A DNA stretch of 6,009 nt from JAAXKN01 sp050258815. GTDB lineage: Bacteria > Bacteroidota > Ignavibacteria > Ignavibacteriales > SURF-24. This document shows, piece after piece, positions 1 through 5,006 of this stretch (its first letter is position 1; each line of letters starts with the position of its first letter). The notes under the pieces were generated by a model that saw only the letters and a list, made by a program, of their open reading frames with translations, made no database searches and was not told the origin of the DNA. The stretch spans positions 1-6,009 of the forward strand of contig JBLMZM010000294.1 of the NCBI GenBank assembly GCA_050258815.1. Direction: 5' to 3'. The translations under genes were made by a program, and so were the position numbers.

Positions 1-40
1 AACCCCATTCAAGTACGCTACCGGGCTGCGCCACGTTCCG
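1..40 (-). tRNA. tRNA-Pro (anticodon GGG), 5' half, cut by window edge
   Basis: The reverse complement of the first 40 bases folds as the 5' half of a tRNA. It has a 7-base acceptor strand CGGAACG (40-34), TG at positions 8-9, D stem GCGC/GCGT with loop AGCCCGGTA containing the conserved GG, then anticodon stem CTTGA (13-9) and loop ATGGGGT (8-2). U33 is followed by anticodon GGG (6-4) and G37, which reads the proline codon CCC. A C at position 1 is typical of bacterial tRNA-Pro. The 3' half of the anticodon stem, the T arm and the acceptor 3' strand lie outside the window. The 5' end is five bases downstream of the stop codon of the MerR-like gene on the same strand, so it is probably co-transcribed with that gene and released by RNase P. 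Confidence 0.93.
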
Positions 41-45
41 ATGTT

Positions 46-432
46 TTATAACTTACTATGCAAATATACTAAAAAATCTCTTATTTGTTCAAGGTCCCTT
101 TTAATGGATGGCATTTCATTGCCAGATTTTCTTTCTTTTATTTCGGGTTCTTCTGCAGATTTGACAGCAGATTCCTTTGGCAGTACTTCAACTTCCTTCA
201 GAATCTTTTTTGCACCCTCAATTGTATATTTTTCTTCCTTGAGAAGTTTTTTTATTTTTAGAATTACCTGAATATCTTTATTAGTGTAGATCCTGTTGCC
301 AGCCCGGTTCTTGGAAGGTTTTAAATCCTCAAATTCATTTTCCCAATACCTTAAAACATACTGCTCCAGCCCGGTAATTTTACTTACTTCACTTATAGAA
401 TAGTAGAGCTTTTTTATTCCAAGTTCTTTCAT
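46..432 (-). CDS. MerR-family small DNA-binding transcriptional regulator
   Basis: A 128-residue protein with an N-terminal MerR winged helix. The helix-turn-helix is at residues 11-30 (YSISEVSKITGLEQYVLRYW), the wing at about 42-49 (NRAGNRIY), and the two following helices at about 51-65 and 69-81 (YTIEGAKKIL). Residues 82-108 form a charged Lys/Glu-rich linker, and 109-127 form a probable C-terminal helix that could dimerise. There is no cysteine, hence no MerR-type metal site, and no room for a separate effector-binding domain. It is therefore the short, ligand-free class, and its targets cannot be told from sequence. The ATG is supported by GAAGG at 442-438, five bases upstream. It lies 86 bases after the HAD gene and five bases before tRNA-Pro. 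The dyad in its upstream region may be its own operator (inference). MerR-fold membership is secure; the function is not. Confidence 0.88.
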   Translation of the reverse strand: MKELGIKKLYYSISEVSKITGLEQYVLRYWENEFEDLKPSKNRAGNRIYTNKDIQVILKIKKLLKEEKYTIEGAKKILKEVEVLPKESAVKSAEEPEIKERKSGNEMPSIKRDLEQIRDFLVYLHSKL

Positions 433-456
433 TTAAACCTTCAAATAACACAGACC

Positions 457-485
457 AAGATAATTATTTCATTATGAAATATCAA
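457..485 (-). promoter_or_regulatory. Possible promoter with dyad operator upstream of the merR-like gene
   Basis: On the minus strand there is a -35-like TTGATA (485-480), a 17-base spacer, and a -10-like TATCTT (462-457). The spacer is almost filled by the inverted repeat TATTTCA-TAA-TGAAATA (481-465), with 7-base perfect arms. MerR-family activators are known to bind dyads between -35 and -10, so the placement fits self-regulation by the adjacent gene. Transcription would start near 450, giving a leader of about 18 bases that contains the GAAGG ribosome site. The region is AT-rich, so a chance match is possible. The 17-base spacer is shorter than the 19-20 bases typical of MerR-activated promoters, and the -10 box matches the consensus only partly. 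Confidence 0.35.
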
Positions 486-498
486 GATAAGTGGGGTC

Positions 499-537
499 AA
501 ATAATGTGATTTATTAAATTAAACACCCACATTATTT
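499..537. repeat. AT-rich inverted repeat over the 3' end of the HAD gene
   Basis: The arms AAATAATGTG (499-508) and CACATTATTT (528-537) are perfect 10-base reverse complements separated by 19 bases. They straddle the HAD stop codon (521-519). In the minus-strand transcript this could form a 3' hairpin that stabilises the operon mRNA or weakly terminates it before the merR-like gene. It is not a classic intrinsic terminator: the stem is AT-rich, the loop is long, and no U-tract follows beyond the stem. Confidence 0.35.
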
Positions 538-1208
538 AATTCCCTGATGATCGGGATCAGATCTGCAATGTCCCTGAGTTCAAAATCAGCTGAATGTGTC
601 TGTGTGTTAAAGGTGTCGCCATATTTCGCAAATGCCGTTTTCATTCCGATCTGGGAAGCCCCAACTATATCCCTTTCTACCCAGTCGCCAACCATCAAAG
701 ATTCTTCAGCCGGTGTATTCAGCTTAAAGAGAATCGCTTTGAATGGAACGGGACTCGGTTTTCTTTCACCGGTTTCATCGAAAGTAACTACGGCATCGAA
801 GAAGTTGTGAAAATTCAGGTACGCCAGTCTCAACCAGGCTTCCTTTACCGGAGCATCCGAAACAATGCCTAGTTTAAGTCCCATCTTAGAAAGCTGGATC
901 AATGTGGAATAAACGTGCGGATATGGGATTAATGCCGCCTCCCGTGCCCTTCTGTAGGCCACTATCCCTGAGGCCAATATTTTATTATCAACCTTATTGT
1001 TTACTTCCTGCAGGAAAAGGTCAAATACTTTCTGATATTCAATTCCCCTTTCCAGGTAAATCTCATTGATTTTTTTATTAGCTTCATCAATGCTGATGTC
1101 TAAACCTGCATCAATCATTGCCGGAATAGCTGCTTCTATGGCTCTTCTTTTCATTTTCATAAAATCAACCAATGTATTATCCAGATCAAAAATTACCGAC
1201 TGTATCAT
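519..1208 (-). CDS. HAD-superfamily hydrolase (subfamily IA phosphatase)
   Basis: A 229-residue cytosolic HAD phosphatase. Motif I is DLDNT at residues 8-12 (nucleophile D8, acid/base D10). Motif II is the Ser in IVSDAP (S117), motif III is K150 in GERKPSP, and motif IV is GDWVERD (174-180, Mg-binding D175 and D180). Residues of about 15-95 form the helical C1 cap that sets the substrate. The C-terminal stretch IVGASQIGMKTAF is typical of phosphoglycolate-phosphatase-like and glyceraldehyde-3-phosphate-phosphatase-like HADs. The substrate cannot be assigned from sequence. All catalytic residues are present, so it should be active. Its ATG overlaps the aroQ stop (ATGA, 1208-1205), and AGGA lies four bases upstream, so translation is coupled to aroQ. 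It is the last gene of the four-gene operon. A metabolite-repair phosphatase linked to the shikimate pathway is possible but is only inference. Confidence 0.92.
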   Translation of the reverse strand: MIQSVIFDLDNTLVDFMKMKRRAIEAAIPAMIDAGLDISIDEANKKINEIYLERGIEYQKVFDLFLQEVNNKVDNKILASGIVAYRRAREAALIPYPHVYSTLIQLSKMGLKLGIVSDAPVKEAWLRLAYLNFHNFFDAVVTFDETGERKPSPVPFKAILFKLNTPAEESLMVGDWVERDIVGASQIGMKTAFAKYGDTFNTQTHSADFELRDIADLIPIIRELNNVGV

Positions 1209-1648
1209 ATTGTCCTGTCCTTGTTGCTTAAAATTTCCTTTATTAAATATACTGCTGCGAGATACCCGTTTTCCTTAAACCCGGAAAGATACCCGTCGCA
1301 TACTGAAGCCGTCAATAAAACCTGTCTGAAATTTTCCCTGGCAGAAAGATTCGATAGATGAACTTCCACTTTTGTTATTTTGCACTCGGTAAGAGCATCC
1401 CTGATTGCAACAGAAGTGTGCCCGTATCCTCCGGGATTTATAATGACACCGTCAAAGTACGAAGCGGCATTCTGAATCCGTTCAATCAATTCCCCTTCAT
1501 GATTGGATTGAAAGAATTCAAAATAGTCTGATGGATATTTTGTTCTTACTACTTTTTCAATTGCATCCAGTGTTAAGGCACCATAGTGACCTTTATCCCT
1601 GGTCCCAAGCAGATTAAGGTTGGGACCGTTTAGGATCAGAAATTTCAT
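1205..1648 (-). CDS. aroQ: 3-dehydroquinate dehydratase, type II
   Basis: This enzyme catalyses the third shikimate-pathway step, trans-dehydration of 3-dehydroquinate to 3-dehydroshikimate, and is usually a cytosolic dodecamer. The 147-residue length is normal for the family. The start GPNLNLLGTR (8-17) is followed by the mobile-lid R17 and the catalytic Y22 in HYGALTL. QSNHEGELI is at 47-55 and the NPG motif at 71-73 with catalytic H77. EVHLSN (95-100, H97) and SARENFR (102-108, R104) complete the active site. The usual NPGAYTHTS reads NPGGYGHTS here, with two glycine replacements beside the catalytic His; otherwise it is canonical. The ATG overlaps the stop of the upstream 90-residue gene (ATGA, 1648-1645) with GAGG four bases upstream. 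The HAD gene overlaps its own end in the same way. Confidence 0.97.
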   Translation of the reverse strand: MKFLILNGPNLNLLGTRDKGHYGALTLDAIEKVVRTKYPSDYFEFFQSNHEGELIERIQNAASYFDGVIINPGGYGHTSVAIRDALTECKITKVEVHLSNLSARENFRQVLLTASVCDGYLSGFKENGYLAAVYLIKEILSNKDRTI

Positions 1649-1917
1649 TTTTCCTCATTCATTTCGTCAATGATTTCACGCAGCTTCGGGGTCAGATATA
1701 TCTGATCAATCCCCAGTTCTTTCAGGGCTGCCGAGAGGATCATCACCTTACGCTGATAGTTAGCCATCTTGTTAATTACAATTACCTTTGAATCCTTTAC
1801 AAGACAATAACCACCTTTGAAGTCCCCTTTTTCAAAACGGACTGTCGCTCCCAGCTCTGCAGCCAAAGCTTTTAAATCCTTTAGAATTTCTTCAAATTCT
1901 TTTTCTTTTAGTTTCAT
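1645..1917 (-). CDS. Conserved-looking small protein of unknown function
   Basis: A 90-residue soluble protein with no signal peptide or membrane segment. An N-terminal amphipathic charged helix (about 3-22, KLKEKEFEEILKDLKALAAE) is followed by a beta-rich core, TVRFEKGDFKGGYCLVKDSKV (about 25-45), with a GDFKGG turn. IVINKMANYQRKVMILSAAL (about 46-65) may be a strand and helix, and the end is LTPKLREIIDEM. The GDF(K/R)GG-C...V-(I/V)-NK pattern resembles, from memory only, small uncharacterised proteins in several phyla. I assign no function. The gene is joined to its neighbours by ATGA overlaps on both sides (1917-1914 with the membrane protein, 1648-1645 with aroQ). It has no clear Shine-Dalgarno of its own, so it probably depends on translational coupling. 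Codon use and the tight joins indicate that it is a real gene. Confidence 0.82.
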   Translation of the reverse strand: MKLKEKEFEEILKDLKALAAELGATVRFEKGDFKGGYCLVKDSKVIVINKMANYQRKVMILSAALKELGIDQIYLTPKLREIIDEMNEEK

Positions 1918-2435
1918 TGAACTTTTTTCATTCTGAGCGGTTTAAATATTGCAAGGAATATAATAGCACAATATGAAAATATTTCAATTAAAGGAAAACT
2001 GCTTAGTACTTTCATCCTTTTAATGTATATGCCTAAAATGTCTTTTGGTACAAATGCTGTATAAAAAACCTGGGTGGCTATTTTGTAATCAAACGACATC
2101 AGGTATAATTCAAAAGGTGCGGTTACTATTATAATAAGCAGTATTACAAATAACCATCCTTCTTCTTTCAGTTTTATTCCGGATGTCAGCAGGAATAAAA
2201 CAAAAGTAACTAAGAATATAATGTATAAAATTAATGTAAAAGTTACAGAACTGTTAAGTGTAAAAAATATTCCGCCCAGGTTCTGGTCTGTTACATAAGG
2301 CTTTAATATAAAGTCCCTGGGTTCAAATAACTGATAAGTAAGCAGGAGTCTTGAAAGATATCCGCCAAGCCAAAGAATGCCACTTAATGAACAGATATAC
2401 AAAAATATTTTAGAAAGTTTACTGAGATTTTGCAT
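1914..2435 (-). CDS. Integral membrane protein of unknown function (four predicted TM helices)
   Basis: The protein has 173 residues. Hydrophobic segments lie at about 8-30 (IFLYICSLSGILWLGGYL), 62-87 (VTFTLILYIIFLVTFVLFLL), 94-113 (WLFVILLIIIVTAPFELYLM) and 146-165 (FPLIEIFSYCAIIFLAIF). The C-terminus KPLRMKKVQ is basic and therefore probably cytoplasmic. Loop 30-60 is polar and carries FEPRDFILKPYVTDQNLGG. No catalytic motif or known family is recognised. I chose the ATG at 2435 because the frame stays open further upstream only through antisense of the ppx gene, where the translation is not protein-like. AAGGA lies about ten bases upstream of this start. It is the first gene of the operon with the 90-residue protein, aroQ and the HAD gene, and it overlaps the next gene by ATGA. 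Its link to aromatic biosynthesis is unknown. Confidence 0.83.
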   Translation of the reverse strand: MQNLSKLSKIFLYICSLSGILWLGGYLSRLLLTYQLFEPRDFILKPYVTDQNLGGIFFTLNSSVTFTLILYIIFLVTFVLFLLTSGIKLKEEGWLFVILLIIIVTAPFELYLMSFDYKIATQVFYTAFVPKDILGIYIKRMKVLSSFPLIEIFSYCAIIFLAIFKPLRMKKVQ

Positions 2436-2454
2436 AAATTGAATATCCTTTTTC

Positions 2455-2488
2455 CAAAAATAAAAAAAATATATGAATATTGCTTCAA
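2455..2488 (-). promoter_or_regulatory. Weak candidate promoter for the membrane protein-aroQ-HAD operon
   Basis: The minus strand reads TATTTTTG at 2462-2455, which fits the Bacteroidota -7 pattern TAnnTTTG. A TTG sits at 2488-2486, 23 bases upstream, slightly more than the usual spacing. The element lies in the 37-base divergent gap and runs into the first codons of ppx. The call depends on the organism using Bacteroidota-type promoters, and the tract is simply T-rich, so a chance match is likely enough. I found no convincing promoter for ppx on the other strand. Confidence 0.22.
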
Positions 2489-3402
2489 TTGATATAGGAA
2501 CAAACACCGTTTTATTGCTGATTGCAAATATAAACAAGCAAAACGGAAAAATTAAATCTTTATTGAATAAATATAGGATGCCCAGATTAGGCAAGGGACT
2601 GTTGCCTGGTAAGCCGATAAGTGAGGACCGGATTGCAGCATTATTTGAAGTGCTTGACGAATATTCTGATCTTATCAGACAATATGAATGTGAGAAAGTA
2701 ATCGCCAAAGGTACGAGCGCACTGAGGATTGCAACAAACAGAGAAGAAATAATTGATGCGGTAAAAAAGCGTTTCGGTATTAATATCGAGGTGATCCATG
2801 GCAGCCAGGAAGCGAAACTATCATACCTGGGAGCGATATCAGAGGTTGAATCAGATAGATACCTGGTAATTGATATTGGCGGAGGCAGCACTGAGATCAT
2901 CTATGGAGATAAGGATAGTATTGAATACAGTAAAAGCTTTGAAGCCGGGGTTGTAAATCTTACTGAGAAATTTATTAAGCACGATCCCCCAATGCCTGAT
3001 GAATTGGATTTATTAAACTCTCAGGTCAGGGAAATATTTGCCGAACTCAATGGAAAATTCCCCAACAATTTTACTGCAGTTGCTGTTGCCGGAACACCTA
3101 CATCGCTTTCATGTATTAAGCAGGACCTGTCTGTTTACAGTGAGGAAAAAGTTGAAGGCTCGATATTAACCATTACTGATCTTGCGGAAATGATGGACTG
3201 GTTTTCCACCAGGACCAGCAAGGATATTCTCTCGCTTTACCCCGAAATACTCAGCGGCCGCGAAGATATCATCCTTGCAGGTACTATTATTTTGCGGAAT
3301 ATTCTATTGCTTCTTCGTTCAGATAACGTTACAGTCAGCGCCAGAGGAATAAGATATGGAGCAATATTTGATTACATCATCAGGGAATCTGGTTCTGTAT
3401 AA
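2473..3402 (+). CDS. Ppx/GppA-family phosphatase (exopolyphosphatase or pppGpp phosphohydrolase)
   Basis: A 309-residue protein of the ASKHA (actin-like ATPase) fold, which hydrolyses terminal phosphates of polyphosphate and/or converts pppGpp to ppGpp. Phosphate-1 loop is SIDIGTNTVLLLI (5-17). KGTSALRIATN (79-89) precedes HGSQEAKLSYLGA (109-121), where E113 probably corresponds to the catalytic Glu. Phosphate-2 loop is VIDIGGGSTEIIYG (132-145). AGTPTSL (206-212) and SARGIRYG (289-296) close the two-domain core. The length matches the short form that lacks the C-terminal HD-like helical domain of E. coli PPX/GppA, so polyphosphate and pppGpp activities cannot be told apart. The start MNIASIDIGTNT is canonical, but only an A-rich leader precedes it. 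It is a single gene, divergent from the membrane-protein operon, and its last 23 bases overlap the end of nadB on the other strand. Confidence 0.94.
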   Translation: MNIASIDIGTNTVLLLIANINKQNGKIKSLLNKYRMPRLGKGLLPGKPISEDRIAALFEVLDEYSDLIRQYECEKVIAKGTSALRIATNREEIIDAVKKRFGINIEVIHGSQEAKLSYLGAISEVESDRYLVIDIGGGSTEIIYGDKDSIEYSKSFEAGVVNLTEKFIKHDPPMPDELDLLNSQVREIFAELNGKFPNNFTAVAVAGTPTSLSCIKQDLSVYSEEKVEGSILTITDLAEMMDWFSTRTSKDILSLYPEILSGREDIILAGTIILRNILLLLRSDNVTVSARGIRYGAIFDYIIRESGSV

Positions 3403-5005
3403 TTGTATCTGCTGGCTCCATGGTATCAGCAGTTTTCAGGTAATCCAGTGTATAGTGCAATCCCCTGCTTTCCTTTCTCATCTTTGCTGATTTTATAATC
3501 GTGTGCGCACACGTAATAATATTTCTCAGTTCCAGAATTTCCTCAAACACCTTTGTTTTCTTATACATATCCTCAATTTCGACATACAGATTATGAATAC
3601 GGTGTTCTGCTCTGTCCAGCCGCAGGTTTGACCTGACGATCCCAACATAATCCCACATAACCTGCTTTACTTCCTTAAAACTGTGAGTAATCATGATCTT
3701 TTCATCGGCAGTCAATGTGCCTGAATCATCCCAGGATGGGATCTGAGGCAGCTCAAAGGACGATTCGTTCAGGGTACTGTTTATATCACCTGCAGCCCTG
3801 AAAGAGTATACCAGAGCCTCCAGCAGCGAATTGCTGGCCAGTCTGTTAGCTCCATGGACTCCTGTCATAGATACCTCTCCACAGGCATATAAACCTATCA
3901 GGGAGGTGCGTCCGTAAACATCCACAACCACACCGCCGCAGGTATAATGGGCGGCGGGAACAACCGGGATATATTCTTTAGTAATATCCACGCCGTTTTC
4001 CAGGCATCTTTTATAGATGTGAGGAAAGTGCTCTATAATTTCATCTTTATTCTTATGGGTAATATCCAGGTATACAAAATCATCTCCGCGCTTCTTTAGC
4101 TCATTGTCTATTGCCCTGGCAACAATATCACGTGGTGCCAGCTCCTTTCGTGAGTCGTATTTGTACATGAATTCTTTTGAATCCTTAGTCCTCAGAATTC
4201 CTCCAAACCCCCTCACTGCCTCGGAAATAAGGAAGGAAGGTTTAAAGATATTTGAGAAGTCAGTATTAGAATAAAAAGAAGTCGGATGAAATTGAATGAA
4301 CTCCATATTTCCTATCTTTGCACCGGCACGGTAGGCCATGGCAAAACCATCACCCGTAGCAATCAGCGGGTTCGTAGTATGAAGGTAAACCTGTCCGCTG
4401 CCGCCTGTAGCTAGTAAAGTTGCCCGGGCAGTAATTGTCTTCACAATATTATTTTTGACATCCAGTACATAGGCCCCCCAACAATGCCTGTTGTTAATCC
4501 TGTGCTCCTTCAATTGAAAAACATTGTGCTCAGTAATGAGGTCTATGGCAATATGGTCTTCAAGTGTTGTAATATTGGGCCTGGAATTAACTGCCTCAAG
4601 CAAGGCTCTTTCAACTTCTGCTCCTGTAAGGTCTGCTGCATGCACGATCCTGTGGGCTGAGTGTCCGCCTTCCTTTGCCAGATCAAGTTTCCCATTCTTA
4701 TATGTGAATCTGGTGCCTATCTGAATGAGATCATATATTCTCTCTGGTCCCTCATGAACCAATATTTCCACCGCCTCTTTTTTACACAGACCGGCTCCGG
4801 CAATTAGAGTATCCTCTACGTGCTTGTCGAAAGAATCTTTGTTGTCTATTACTGAGGCAATTCCGCCCTGCGCCAGGTTTGTATTGGAATCTGTCTTATC
4901 TTTTTTTGTTACAATAATTACATTATTGGTTTCACTTATTTTTAGAGCTGCGTATAAACCCGCAATACCACTGCCAATAATCAGTACATCGGTCGAAACA
5001 TCCAT
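3380..5005 (-). CDS. nadB: L-aspartate oxidase (NAD biosynthesis)
   Basis: This FAD enzyme oxidises L-aspartate to iminoaspartate, which NadA converts to quinolinate. It is usually cytosolic and uses oxygen or fumarate as acceptor. The 541 residues equal the family's usual length. The Rossmann FAD motif is IIGSGIAGLYAAL (9-21), followed by SNTNLAQGGIA (40-50). EGGHSAHRIVHAADLTG (112-128) carries the Glu expected at the active site. ATGGSGQVYLHTTNP (199-213), NMEFIQFHPTS (233-243, H240), LAPRDIVARAID (289-300, R292), AAHYTCGG (351-358, H353) and NRLASNSLLEAL (387-398, R388) complete the substrate and FAD site. The C-terminal helical domain ends in SRGLHYTLDY (513-522). The EGGHS and HYTCGG motifs favour NadB over the related SdhA/FrdA. 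It starts one base after the aminotransferase stop (TAA-A-ATG) with no strong Shine-Dalgarno, so they are probably co-transcribed. No nadA or nadC is in the window. Confidence 0.97.
   Translation of the reverse strand: MDVSTDVLIIGSGIAGLYAALKISETNNVIIVTKKDKTDSNTNLAQGGIASVIDNKDSFDKHVEDTLIAGAGLCKKEAVEILVHEGPERIYDLIQIGTRFTYKNGKLDLAKEGGHSAHRIVHAADLTGAEVERALLEAVNSRPNITTLEDHIAIDLITEHNVFQLKEHRINNRHCWGAYVLDVKNNIVKTITARATLLATGGSGQVYLHTTNPLIATGDGFAMAYRAGAKIGNMEFIQFHPTSFYSNTDFSNIFKPSFLISEAVRGFGGILRTKDSKEFMYKYDSRKELAPRDIVARAIDNELKKRGDDFVYLDITHKNKDEIIEHFPHIYKRCLENGVDITKEYIPVVPAAHYTCGGVVVDVYGRTSLIGLYACGEVSMTGVHGANRLASNSLLEALVYSFRAAGDINSTLNESSFELPQIPSWDDSGTLTADEKIMITHSFKEVKQVMWDYVGIVRSNLRLDRAEHRIHNLYVEIEDMYKKTKVFEEILELRNIITCAHTIIKSAKMRKESRGLHYTLDYLKTADTMEPADTIIQNQIP
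3409..3437 (+). terminator. Terminator-like hairpin for ppx, inside the nadB 3' end
   Basis: Seven bases after the ppx stop, the plus strand has CTGCTG (3409-3414), a 12-base loop containing CCATGG, and CAGCAG (3427-3432), followed directly by TTTTC (3433-3437). This order of GC-containing stem and U-run fits a modest rho-independent terminator for the ppx transcript. The same bases encode NadB residues around 524-532 on the other strand, so part of the complementarity could be chance. The six-base stem and four-base U-run make it a weak example. Confidence 0.42.
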
Positions 5006-5006
5006 T

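Noticed and set aside
41..271. Plus-strand open frame opposite the merR-like gene
   Set aside because: It is antisense of the linker and C-terminal part of the regulator, and its start abuts the tRNA 5' end. It is not a gene.
547..872. Two plus-strand open frames opposite the HAD gene
   Set aside because: They are antisense of a gene with all four HAD motifs, show no recognisable domain and have no ribosome site.
2436..2900. Upstream extension of the membrane-protein reading frame to 328 residues
   Set aside because: The extra 155 residues are exact antisense of the ppx coding region, whose motifs are unmistakable. The protein-like membrane sequence begins at the ATG at 2435.
3380..5005. 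Succinate dehydrogenase or fumarate reductase flavoprotein instead of NadB
   Set aside because: The length and the EGGHS, HYTCGG and C-terminal RGLHYTLDY motifs match L-aspartate oxidase, and no iron-sulphur or membrane-anchor subunit gene is adjacent.
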